DNA from: Ochotona curzoniae
Taxonomy: Eukaryota; Chordata; Mammalia; Lagomorpha; Ochotonidae
Assembly: GCF_017591425.1 (NCBI RefSeq)
Contig: NW_024466281.1
Span: forward strand, 1 to 64,000
Length of the DNA stretch: 64,000 nucleotides
Direction of reading: 5' to 3'
Position 1 is the first letter of the stretch. Every line of letters starts with the position of its first letter. This document shows positions 46,963 to 58,554 of the stretch, one piece after another. Made by a program: the position numbers and the translations under genes. The notes beneath the pieces are model-generated. The model searched no databases. It saw only the letters and a program-made list of their open reading frames with translations, and was not told the DNA's origin.

Positions 46963-49620
46963 TGACCCAGGTACAGCGACCTGACCCCCGGGCCAGTGCC
47001 GCTAGGGGCGTGGCTAGACCAAAGCACAGGCCGGGAAGAGGGGCGGGGCCGGCGCCCAGGGAAGTTACTCCTGGCAGAATGGCGGCGGGGGTCCCCAAGC
47101 CCGATCAAGCCTGTCTCCCGGGATGCAACCAGCAGTCTTTGCGCCCACTTGGAAGGCTGCTTCGGGGAGGCGGGACCCCCCACGCGTGGCCCTTCTCTGG
47201 CTTAGCGTGGTGCCCCAGGTATAGGGAACCAACCCCCGGCCCCTGGCGCTAGGGGCGTGGCTAGACCCAAGCCCAGGGCGGGAAGCAGGGCGGGGCGACG
47301 GCGCGCAGGGGCGTGACTCCTGGCAGAATGGCGGCCAGGATCCCCAAGCCCGATCAAGCCTGTCTCCTGGGATGCAACCAGCAGTCTTTGCGCCCACTTG
47401 GAAGGCTGCTTCGGGGAGGCTGGACCCCCCACGCGTGGCCCTTCTCTGGCTTAGCGTGGTGCCCCAGGTATAGGGAACCAACCCCCGGCCCCTGGCGCTA
47501 GGGGCGTGGCTAGACCCAAGCCCAGGGCGGGAAGCAGGGCGGGGCGACGGCGCGCAGGGGCGTGACTCCTGGCAGAATGGCGGCCAGGATCCCCAAGCCC
47601 GATCAAGCCTGTCTCCTGGGATGCAACCAGCAGTCTTTGCGCCCACTTGGAACGCTGCTTCGGGGAGGCTGGAACCCCCACGCGTGGCCCTTTTCGGGCC
47701 TAGCGTGGTGACCCAGGTACAGCGACCCGAACCCCCGGGCCCGTGCCGCTAGGGGCGTGGCTAGATCCAAGCAAAGGCCGGGAAGAGGGGCAGCGCCGTC
47801 GCGGTGGGACGTGACCCCTGGCAGAATGGCGGCCTGGGTCCCCAAGCCCGATCAAGCCTGTCTCCCGGGATGCAGCCAGCAGTCTTTGCGCCCACTTGGA
47901 ACGCTGCTTCGGGGAGGCTGGACCCCCCATGCGTGGCCCTTTTCGGGCATAGCGTGGTGACCCAGGTACAGCGACCCCAACCCCCGGGCCCGTGCCGCTA
48001 GGGGCGTGGCTAGACCCAAGCACAGGCCTGGAAGAGGGGCGGGGGCGGGCGCGCAGGGACGTGACTCCGGGCATAATGGCAGCCGGGGTCCCCAAGCCCG
48101 ATCAAGCCTGTCTCCCGGGATGCAACCAGCAGTCTTTGCGCCCACTCGGAAGGCTGCTTCAGGGAGGCTGGACCCCCCACGTGCGGCCCTTTTCGTTCCT
48201 AGTGTTGTGACACAGGTAGAGCGACCCGACCCCCGGGCCCGTGCCGCTAGGGGCGTGGCTAGACCCAAGCCTGGGCCGGGAAGAGGGGTGGGGCTGGTGC
48301 GCGGGGTCGTGACCCCTGGCAGAATGGCGGCATGGGTCCCCAAGCACGATCAAGCCTGTCTCCCGGGATGCAACCAGCAGTCTTTGCGCCCACTCGGAAG
48401 GCTGCTTCAGAAAGGCTGGACCCCCCACGCGTGGCCCTTTTCTGGCCTAGCGTGGTGATCCAGCTACAGTGACCCGACCTCTGGGCCCGTGCCGCTAGGG
48501 GCATGGCTAGACCAAGCCCGGGCCGGGAAGAGGGGTGGGGCCGCGGCGCTTGGACGTGACCCCTGGCAGAATGGCGGCCGGGGTCCCCAAGCCCGATCAA
48601 GCCTGTCTCCCTGGATGCAACCAGCAGTCTTTGCGCCCACTTGGAAGGCTGCTTCGGGGAGGCTGGACCCCCCACGCGTGGCCCTTCTCTGGCTTAGCGT
48701 GGTGACCCAGGTATAGGGAACCAACCCCCGGCCCCTGGCGCTAGGGGCGTGGCTAGACCCAAGCCCAGGGCGGGAAGCAGGGCGGGGCGACGGCGCGCAG
48801 GGGCGTGACTCCTGGCAGAATGGCGGCCAGGATCCCCAAGCCCGATCAAGCCTGTCTCCCGGGATGCAACCAGCAGTCTTTTCGCCCACTCGGAAGGCTG
48901 CTTCGGGGAGGCTGGACACCCACGTGTGGCCCTTTTCGGGTCTTTCGTGGTGACCCAGGTACAGCGACCCGGATCCCGGGCCCGTGCAGCTAGGGGCGTG
49001 GCTAGATCCAAGCCCGGGCCTGGAAGAGGGGCGGGGCTGGTGCGCAGGGTCGTGACCCCTGGCAGAATGGCTGCCGGGGTCCCCAAGCCCGATCAAGCCT
49101 GTCTCCCGGGATGCAACCAGCAGTCTTTGCGCCCACTTGGAAGGCTGCTTCGGGGAGGCTGGACCCCCCACGCTTGGCCCTTTTCGGGCCTAGCGTGGTG
49201 ACCCAGGTACAGCTACCTGACCACCGGCCTGGTGACGCTAGGGGCGTGGCTAGACTCAAGCCCGGGCCGGGAAGAGGGGTGGGGCCGGCGCACGGGGACG
49301 TGACCCCTGGCAGAATGGCGGCCAGTGTCCCCAAGCCCGATCAAGCCTGTCTCCTGGGATGCAACCAGCAGTCTTTGCGCCCACTCAGAAGGCTGCTTCA
49401 GGGAGGCTGGACCCCCCACACATGGCCCTTTTCGTGCCTAGCGTGGTGACCCAGGTACAGCGACCCGAACCGCCGGGCCCGTGCCGCTAGGGGCGTGGCT
49501 AGATCCAAGCCCTGGCCTGGAAGAGTGGCGGGGCCGGCGTGGTGGGACATGACCCCTGGCAGAATGGTGGCCAGGGTCTCCAAGCCCGATCAAGCCTGTC
49601 TCCCGGGATGCAACCAGCAG
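46963..49620 (+). repeat. Mosaic segment between 16-unit HOR copies
   Basis: This segment includes the exact 249-bp unit duplication at 47.15-47.65 kb. It then matches 37.1-38.2 kb at an offset of 10,684, and 48.2-49.2 kb matches 1.0-2.1 kb. It is built from subfamilies seen elsewhere and contains no unique sequence. Confidence 0.75.
47146..47643 (+). repeat. Adjacent identical units (249-bp tandem duplication)
   Basis: Two neighbouring units match over the full 249 bp. Both carry the rare variants CCCTTCTCTGGCTTAG, GTGGTGCCCCAGG, GGAAGCAGGGCGGGGCGACGG and CAGGATCCCC. Elsewhere adjacent units usually differ at many sites, so this is a very recent single-unit duplication. The flanks differ: GGCGGGACCCCCC near 47,170 before it, and GGAACGCTGCTTCGG after 47,648. 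Confidence 0.88.
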
Positions 49621-50438
49621 TCTTTGCGCCCACTTGGATGGCCGCTTCGGGGAGGCTGGACCCTCCACGCTTGGCACTTTTCGGGCCTAGCGTGGTGACC
49701 CAGGTACAGCAACCGGAACCCACGGGCCCGTGCAGTTGGGGCATGGCTAGATCCAGGCCTAGGCCTGGAAGAGGGGCAGGGCCGTCGCGGTGGGACGTGA
49801 CCCCTGGCAGAATGGCGGCCAGGGTCCCCAAGCCCGATCAAGCCTGTCTCCCGGGATGCAGTCAGCAGTCATCACGCCCACTCAGAAGGCTGCTTCGGGG
49901 AGGCTGGACACCCAAATCGCGTGGCCCTTTTCAGGCCTAGCGTGGTGATCCATGTACAGCGACCCAACCCCCGGGCCCGTGCCTCTAGGGGCCTGGCTAG
50001 TCCCAAGCCCGGGCCGGGAAGAGGGGCGGGGCTGGTGCGCGGGGTCGTGACCCTGGCAGAATGGCCCCCGGGGTCCCCAGGCCCGATCAAGCCTGTCTCC
50101 CGGGATGCAACCAGCAGTCTTTGCGCCCACTCGGAAGGCTGCTTCGAGGAGGCTGGACCCCCCACGTGTGGCCCTTTTCTGGCCTAGCGTGGTGATCCAG
50201 CTACAGCGACCCGACCCCAGGGCCCGTGCCGCTAGGGGCGTGGCTAGACAAAAGCCCCGGCCGGGAAGAGGGGCGGGGCCGCGGCGCTTGGAGGTGACCC
50301 CTGGCAGAATGGCGGCCGGGGTCCCAAAGCCCGATCAAGCCTATCTCCCTGGATGCAACCAGCAGTCTTTGCGCCCCTTTGGAACGCTGCTTCGGGGAGG
50401 CTGGACCCCCCACGCTTGGCCCTTTTCTGGCCTAGCGT
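49620..50438 (+). repeat. Marked multi-unit block, copy 5
   Basis: The start variant is at 49,633, exactly 11,428 bp after the copy at 38,205, and the same offset holds to the end of the block. It shares the CCATGTACAGCG and GCGCCCCTTTGGAACGC variants with that copy, so these two are sisters. Confidence 0.8.
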
Positions 50439-53400
50439 GGTGACCCAGGTACAGCGACCCAACCCCTGGGCCCGTGCCGCTAGGGGCGTGGCTAGACCCA
50501 AGCCCGGGCCGGGAAGAGGGGCGGGGCCAGCGCACGGGGACGTGACCCCTGGCAGAATGGCGGCCGGGGTCCCCAAGCCCGATCAAGCCTGTCTCCCGGG
50601 ATGCAACCAGCAGTCATCACGCCAACTCAGAAGGCTGCTTCGGGGAGGCTGGACCACCAAGCGTGGCCTTTTTCGGGCCTAGCGTGGTTGACATAGGTAC
50701 AGTGACCCGAACCCCGGGCCCGTGGCGCTAGGGGCGTGGCTAGACCCAGGCCCGGGCCGGGAAGGGGGGCGGGGCTGGCGCGCGTGGCGTGGCTCCTGGC
50801 AGAATGGCGGCCGGGGTCCCCAAACCCGATCAAGCCTGTCTCCCAGGATGCAACCAGCAGTCTTTGCGCCCACTCGGAAGGCTGCTTCAGGGAAGTTGGA
50901 CCCCCCACACGTGGCCCTTTTCGGGCCTAGCATGGTGACCCAGGTACAGCGACCCGAAACCCCGGGCCCGTGCCGCTAGGGGCGTTGCTAGACCCAAGCA
51001 CAGGCCTGGAAGAGGGGCGGGGCCGACGCGCAGGGACTTGACCCTTGGCACAATGGCGGCCTTAGTCCCCAAGCCCGATCAAGCCTGTCTCCTGGGATGC
51101 AACCAGCAGTCTTTGTGCCCACTTGGAAGGCTGCTTCGGGGAGGCTGGACCCCCCATGCGTGGCCCTTTTAGGGCCTAGCGTGGTGACCCAGGCACAACG
51201 ACCCGACCCCCGGGACCGTGCCTCTAGGTGCGTGGCTAGACCCAAGCACAGGCCGGGAAGAGTGGCGGGGCCGGCACGCAGACACGTGACCCCTGGCAGA
51301 ATGGTGGCCGGGGTCCCCAAGCCCGATCAAGCCTGTCTCCTGGGATGCAACCAGCAGTCATCACGCCCACTCGGAAGGCTGCTTCAGGGAAGTTGGACCC
51401 CCCACGCGTGGCCCTTTTCGGCCCTAGCGTGGTGACCCAGGTACAGCGACCCGAACCCCCGGGCCCGTGCAGTTGGGGCGTGGCTAGATCCAAGCCCGGG
51501 CCTGGAAGAGGGGAGGGGCCGGTGCCCAGGGACGTGACCCTTGGCACAATGGCGGCCAGGGTCCCCAAGCCCGATCAAGCCTGTCTCCTGGGATGCAACC
51601 AGCAGTCTTTGCGCCCACTTGGAAGGCTGCTTATGGGAGGCTGGACCCCCATGCGTGGCCCTTTTCGGGCCTAGCGTGTTGACCCAGGTACAGTGACCCG
51701 ACACCCTGGCCAGTGCTGCTAGGGGCGTGGCTAGACCCAAGCACAGGCTGGGAAGAGGGGCGGGGCCATCGCACGGGGACGTGACCCTGGCAGAATGGCG
51801 GCCAGGGTCCCCAAGCCCGATCAAGCCTGTCTCCCGGGATGCAACCAGCAGTCTTTGCGCCCACTTGGAAGGCTGCTTCAGGGAGGCTGGACCCCCCACG
51901 TGTGGCCCTTTTCGGGCCTAGAGTGGTGACCCAGGTACAGCGACCCGAACCCCCGGGCCCGTGCTGCTTGAGGCGTTGCTAGATCCAAGCACATGCCTAG
52001 AAGAGGGGCGGGGTCGACGCGCAGGGACGTGACCCTTGGCACAATGGCGGCCTTGGTCCCCAAGCCCGATCAAGCCTGTCTCCTGGGATGCAACCAGCAG
52101 ACTTTGCTCCCACTTGGAATGCTGCTTCGGGGAGGCTGGACCCCCCATGTGTGGCCCTTTTCGGGCCTAGCGTGGTGACCCAGGTAAAACGACCCAACCC
52201 CCGGGCCAGTGCCGCTAGGGGCGTGGCTAGACCAAGCACAGGCCGGGAAGAGGGGGGGGGGGGCATGCAGGGACGTGACTCCTGGCAGAATGGCGGCCGG
52301 GGTCCATAAGCCCGATCAAGCCTGTCTCCCTGGATGCAACCAGCAGTCTTTGCGCCCACTTGGAAGGCTGCTTCAGGGAAGTTGGACCCCCCACGCGTGG
52401 CCCTTTTCGGGCCTAGCGTGGTGACCCAGGTACAGTGACCCGACCCCCGGGCCCGTGCCGCTAGGGTCGTGGCTAGACACGAGCCCAGGCCGGGAAGAGG
52501 GGCGGGGCCAGCGCACGGGGACGTGACCCCTGGCAGAATGGCGGCCGGGGTCCCCAAGCCCGATCAAGCCTGTTTCCGGGATGCAACCAGCAGTCATCAC
52601 GCCCACTCAGAAGGCTGCTTCGGGGAGGCTGGACACCCCAATCGCGTGGCCCTTTTCGGGCCTGGCGTGGTGACCCAGGTACAGCGACCCAACCCCCGGG
52701 CCCGTGGCGCTAGGGGCGTGGCTACTCCCAAGCCCAGGCCGGGAAGAGGGGCGGAGCTGGCGCGCACAGGGACGTGACCACTGGCAGAATGGCCCCCGGG
52801 GTCCACAAGGCCGATCAAACCTGTCTCCCGGGATGCAGCCAGCAGTCTTTGCGCCCACTTGGAACGCTGCTTCGGGGAGGCTGGACCCCCCACACGTGGC
52901 CCTTTTCGGGCATAGCGTGGTGACCCAGGTACAGCGACCCAACCCCAGGGCCCGAGTTGCTAGGGGCGTGGCTAGACCCAAGCACAGGCCGGGAAGAGGG
53001 GCGGGGGGGGGAATGCAGGGACGTGACTCCTGGCAGAATGGCAGCCGGGGTCCATAAGCCCGATCAAGCCTGTCTCCCTGGATGCAACCAGCAGTCTTTG
53101 CGCCCACTTGGAAGGCTGCTTCAGGGAAGTTGGAGCCCCCACGCGTGGCCCTTTTCTGGCCTAGCGTGGTGACACAGGTATAGCGAACCAACCCCCGGCC
53201 CCTGGCGCTAGGGGCGTGGCTAGACCCAAGCCCAGGCCTGGAAGAGGGGCGGGGCCAGGGTGCGTGGGGACATGACTCCTGGTAGAATGGCAGCCAGGGT
53301 CCCCAAGCCCGATCAAGCCTGTCTCCCTGGATGCAACCAGCAGTCTTTGCGCCCACTTGGAAGGCTGCTTCGGGGATGCTGGATCCCCCACGCGTGGCCC

Positions 53401-54160
53401 TTTTCGGGCCTAGCGTGGTGACCCAGGTACAGCGAACCAACCCCCGGGCCCGTGCCGCTAGGGGCGTGGCTAGACCCGAGCCCGTGCCGGGAAGAGGGGC
53501 GGGGCCAGCGCACGGGGACGTGACCCCTGGCAGAATGGCGGCCGGGGTCCCCAAGCCCGATCAAGCCTGTCTCCCGGGATGCAACCAGCAGTCATCACGC
53601 CCACTCAGAAGGCTGCTTCGGGGAGGCTGGACACCCCAATAGCGTGGCCATTTTCTGGCCTAGCGTGGTGACTCAGGTACAGCGACCCAACACCCGGGCC
53701 CGTGGCGCTAGGGGCGTGGCTAGACACAAGCCCGGGCCGGGAAGAGGGGCGTGGCCGGCGCGTGGGGGCGTGACTCCTGGCAGAATGGAAGCCGGGGTCC
53801 CCAAGCCCGATCAAGCCTGTCTCCGGGGATGCAACCAACAGTCTTTGCGCCCATTCGGAAGGCTGCTTTGGGGAGGCTGGACCCCCCACGCGTGGCCCTT
53901 TTCTGGCCTCGTGTGGTGACCCAGGTAGAGCGACCCGCCCCCGGGACTGTGCCGCAAGGGGCGTGGCTAGACCCAAGTCTGGGCCGGGAAGAGGGGTGTG
54001 GCTGGCGCGCGGGGACGTGACTCCTGGCAGAATGGTGGCCGGGGTCCCCAAGCCCAATCAAGCCTGTCTCCCGGGATGCAAGCAGCAGTCTTTGCGCCCA
54101 CTTGGAAGGCTGCTTCAGAAAGGCTGGACCCCCACCCGTGGCCATTTTCGGGCCTTGCCT
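50439..54160 (+). repeat. 16-unit higher-order repeat, copy c, one unit short
   Basis: The copy follows copy a at an offset of about 11,428, falling to 11,174 after about 52,405. There one whole unit (the equivalent of about 41.0-41.25 kb) is missing. The poly-G unit near 52.25 kb has a continuous run of 12 G, where copies a and b read GGGG, C, then eight G. The right limit is TTGCCTGATGACCC, with an A where copies a and b have TTGCCTGGTGACCC. Confidence 0.85.
52252..52263 (+). repeat. 12-G homopolymer run
   Basis: The GC box of this unit has become 12 uninterrupted G followed by CATGCAGGG. Relatives at 40,831 and 44,801 read GGGG, C, then eight G, so the interrupting C has been lost or converted. 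Confidence 0.85.
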
Positions 54161-55510
54161 GATGACCCAGGTACAGCGACCTGACCCCCGGGCCAGTGCC
54201 GCTAGGGGCGTGGCTAGACCAAAGCACAGGCCGGGAAGAGGGGCGGGGCCGGCGCCCAGGGAAGTGACTCCTGGCAGAATGGCGGCGGGGGTCCCCAAGC
54301 CCGATCAAGCCTGTCTCCCTGGATGCAACCAGCAGTCTTTGCGCCCACTTGGAAGGCTGCTTCGGGGAGGCTGGACCCCCTACGCGTTGCCCTTTTCGGG
54401 CCTAGCGTGGTGACCCAGGTACAGTGACCCGACCCCCGGGCACATGCCGCTAGGGGTGTGGCTAGACCCAAGCCCGGGCCAGGAAGAGGGGCGGGGGCGG
54501 CGCGCAGGGACGTGACCCCTGGCAGAATGGCGGCTGGGGTCCCCAAGCCCGATCAAGCCTGTTTCCCGGGATGCAGTCAGCAGTCTCCAAGCCCACTTGG
54601 AAGGCTGCTTCGGGGAGGCTGGACCCCCCACACGTGGCCCTTTTTGGGCCTAGCGTGGTGACCCAGGTACAGCGACCCGACCACTGGGCCCGTGGCACTA
54701 GGGGCGTGGCTAGACCCAAGCCCGAGCCGGGTAGTGGGCGGGACCGGCACGCGGGTACGTGACCCCTGGCAGAATGGCGGCCTGGTTCCCCAAGCCCGAT
54801 CAAGCCTGTCTCCCGGGATGCAACCAGCAGTCTTCAAGCCCACTTGGAAGGCTGCTTCGGGGAGGCTGGACCCCCCACGCGTGGCCCTTTTCGGGCCTAG
54901 CGTGGTGACCCAGGTACAGCGACCCAACACCTGGGCTGGGAATAGGGGCGGGGCCGCCGCGCGTGTGCGTGACTGCTGGCAGAATGGCAGCCGGTGTCCC
55001 CAAGCCCGATCAAGCCTGTCTCCCGGGATGCAACCAGCAGTCTTTGCGCCCACTTGGAAGGCTGCTTCAGGGAGGCTGGACCCCCCAAGTGCGAGGCCCT
55101 TTTCGCTCCTAGCGTGGTGACCCAGGTAGAGCGAACCGACACCCGGGCCTGTGGCGCTAGGGGCATGGCTAGACCCAAGCACAGGACGGGAAGAGGGGCG
55201 TGGCCGACGCAGGCGGACATGTGACCACTGGCAGAATGGCCCCGGGGTCCCCAAGCCCGATCAATCCTGTCTACTGGGATGCAACCAGCAGTCTTCACGC
55301 CCACTCGGAAGGCTGCTTCAGAAAGGCTGGACCCCCACGCGTAGCCATTTTATGGCCTAGCGTGGTGACCCAGGTACAGCGACCCGACCCCCGGGCCCGT
55401 GCAGCTGGGGCGTGGCTAGACCCAAGCCCGGGCCAGGAAGAGGGGCGGGGCCGGCACGCAGACACGTGACCCCTGGCAGAATGGCGGCCGGGGTCCCCAA
55501 GCCCGATCAA
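54161..55510 (+). repeat. Segment matching the window start
   Basis: About five and a half units match 0-0.7 kb and 33.5-34.4 kb, and recur 6,666 bp further right (60,827-62,150). The segment contains one short unit (54,798-55,007) and ends with a unit carrying AGACACGTGACC. Confidence 0.78.
54798..55007 (+). repeat. Short unit, 210 bp (right part of window)
   Basis: The junction is at 54,933, with AACACCTGGGCTGGGAATAGGGG. It reappears at 61,464. Confidence 0.9.
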
Positions 55511-58342
55511 GCCTGTCTCCTGGGATGCAACCAGCAGTCTTTGCGCCCACTTGGAAGGCTGCTTATGGGAGGCTGGACCCCCATGCGTGGCCCTTTTCGG
55601 GCCTAGCGTGTTGACCCAGGTACAGTGACCCGACACCCTGGCCAGTGCTGCTAGGGGCGTGGCTAGACCCAAGCACAGGCTGGGAAGAGGGGCGGGGCCA
55701 TCGCACGGGGACGTGACCCCTGGCAGAATGGCGGCCAGGGTCCCCAAGCCCGATCAAGCCTGTCTCCCGGGATGCAACCAGCAGTCTTTGCGCCCACTTG
55801 GAAGGCTGCTTCAGGGAGGCTGGACCCCCCACGTGTGGCCCTTTTCGGGCCTAGAGTGGTGACCCAGGTACAGCGACCCGAACCCCCGGGCCCGTGCTGC
55901 TTGAGGCGTTGCTAGATCCAAGCACATGCCTAGAAGAGGGGCGGGGTCGACGCGCAGGGACGTGACCCTTGGCACAATGGCGGCCTTGGTCCCCAAGCCC
56001 GATCAAGCCTGTCTCCTGGGATGCAACCAGCAGACTTTGCTCCCACTTGGAATGCTGCTTCGGGGAGGCTGGACCCCCCATGTGTGGCCCTTTTCGGGCC
56101 TAGCGTGGTGACCCAGGTAAAACGACCCAACCCCCGGGCCAGTGCCGCTAGGGGCGTGGCTAGACCAAGCACACGCCGGGAAGAGGGGGGGGGGGGGCAT
56201 GCAGGGACGTGACTCCTGGCAGAATGGCGGCCGGGGTCCATAAGCCCGATCAAGCCTGTCTCCCTGGATGCAACCAGCAGTCTTTGCGCCCACTTGGAAG
56301 GCTGCTTCAGGGAAGTTGGACCCCCCACGCGTGGCTCTTTTAGGGCCTAGCGTGGTGACCCAGGTATAGCGAACCAACCCCCGTCCCGTGCCGCTAGGGG
56401 CGTGGCTAGACCCAAGCCCAGGCCTGGAAGAGGGGCGGGGCCAGGGCGCGTGGGGACATGACTCCTGGTAGAATGGCGGCATGGGTCCCCAAGCCCGATC
56501 AAGCCTGTCTCACGGGATGCAACCAGCAGTCTTTGCGACCACTTGGAATGCTGCTTCGGGGATGCTGGATCCCCCATGCGTGGCCATTTTCGGGCCTAGC
56601 GTGGTGACCCAGGTACAGTGACCCGACCCCCGGGCCCGTGCCGCTAGGGTCGTGGCTAGACACGAGCCCAGGCCGGGAAGAGGGGCGGGGCCAGCGCACG
56701 GGGACGTGACCCCTGGCAGAATGGCGGCCGGGGTCCCCAAGCCCGATCAAGCCTGTTTCCCGGGATGCAACCAGCAGTCATCACGCCCACTCAGAAGGCT
56801 GCTTCGGGGAGGCTGGACACCCCAATCGCGTGGCCCTTTTCGGGCCTGGCGTGGTGACCCAGGTACAGCGACCCAACCCCCGGGCCCGTGGCGCTAGGGG
56901 CGTGGCTACTCCCAAGCCCAGGCCGGGAAGAGGGGCGGAGCTGGCGCGCACAGGGACGTGACCACTGGCAGAATGGCCCCCGGGGTCCACAAGGCCGATC
57001 AAACCTGTCTCCCGGGATGCAGCCAGCAGTCTTTGCGCCCACTTGGAACGCTGCTTCGGGGAGGCTGGACCCCCCACACGTGGCCCTTTTCGGGCATAGC
57101 GTGGTGACCCAGGTACAGCGACCCAACCCCAGGGCCCGAGTTGCTAGGGGCGTGGCTAGACCCAAGCACAGGCCGGGAAGAGGGGCGGGGGGGGAATGCA
57201 GGGACGTGACTCCTGGCAGAATGGCAGCCGGGGTCCATAAGCCCGATCAAGCCTGTCTCCCTGGATGCAACCAGCAGTCTTTGCGCCCACTTGGAAGGCT
57301 GCTTCAGGGAAGTTGGAGCCCCCACGCGTGGCCCTTTTCTGGCCTAGCGTGGTGACACAGGTATAGCGAACCAACCCCCGGCCCCTGGCGCTAGGGGCGT
57401 GGCTAGACCCAAGCCCAGGCCTGGAAGAGGGGCGGGGCCAGGGTGCGTGGGGACATGACTCCTGGTAGAATGGCAGCCAGGGTCCCCAAGCCCGATCAAG
57501 CCTGTCTCCCTGGATGCAACCAGCAGTCTTTGCGCCCACTTGGAAGGCTGCTTCGGGGATGCTGGATCCCCCACGCGTGGCCCTTTTCGGGCCTAGCGTG
57601 GTGACCCAGGTACAGCGAACCAACCCCCGGGCCCGTGCCGCTAGGGGCGTGGCTAGACCCGAGCCCGTGCCGGGAAGAGGGGCGGGGCCAGCGCACGGGG
57701 ACGTGACCCCTGGCAGAATGGCGGCCGGGGTCCCCAAGCCCGATCAAGCCTGTCTCCCGGGATGCAACCAGCAGTCATCACGCCCACTCAGAAGGCTGCT
57801 TCGGGGAGGCTGGACACCCCAATAGCGTGGCCATTTTCTGGCCTAGCGTGGTGACCCAGGTACAGCGACCCAACACCCGGGCCCGTGGCGCTAGGGGCGT
57901 GGCTAGACACAAGCCCGGGCCGGGAAGAGGGGTGTGGCCGGCGCGTGGGGGCGTGACTCCTGGCAGAATGGAAGCCGGGGTCCCCAAGCCCGATCAAGCC
58001 TGTCTCCGGGGATGCAACCAACAGTCTTTGCGCCCATTCGGAAGGCTGCTTTGGGGAGGCTGGACCCCCCACGCGTGGCCCTTTTCTGGCCTCGTGTGGT
58101 GACCCAGGTAGAGCGACCCGCCCCCGGGACTGTGCCGCAAGGGGCGTGGCTAGACCCAAGTCTGGGCCGGGAAGAGGGGTGTGGCTGGCGCGCGGGGACG
58201 TGACTCCTGGCAGAATGGTGGCCGGGGTCCCCAAGCCCAATCAAGCCTGTCTCCCGGGATGCAAGCAGCAGTCTTTGCGCCCACTTGGAAGGCTGCTTCA
58301 GAAAGGCTGGACCCCCACCCGTGGCCATTTTCGGGCCTTGCC
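55510..58342 (+). repeat. 16-unit higher-order repeat, copy d, left end missing
   Basis: The copy starts inside the HOR at the unit with GCTTATGGGAGG and then follows copy b at an offset of 11,383-11,384 to TTGCCTGATGACC at about 58,330-58,342. The poly-G unit near 56.19 kb has 13 consecutive G, the longest run in the window. Confidence 0.83.
56185..56197 (+). repeat. 13-G homopolymer run
   Basis: This is the longest G run in the window, in the same unit subfamily. It is preceded by CACACGCCGGGAAGA. Confidence 0.85.
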
Positions 58343-58554
58343 TGATGACCCAGGTACAGCGACCTGACCCCCGGGCCAGTGCCGCTAGGGGCGTGGCTAG
58401 ACCAAAGCACAGGCCGGGAAGAGGGGCGGGGCCGGCGCCCAGGGAAGTGACTCCTGGCAGCATGGCGGCGGGGGTCCCCAAGCCCGATCAAGCCTGTCTC
58501 CCTGGATGCAACCAGCAGTCTTTGCGCCCACTTGGAAGGCTGCTTCGGGGAGGC

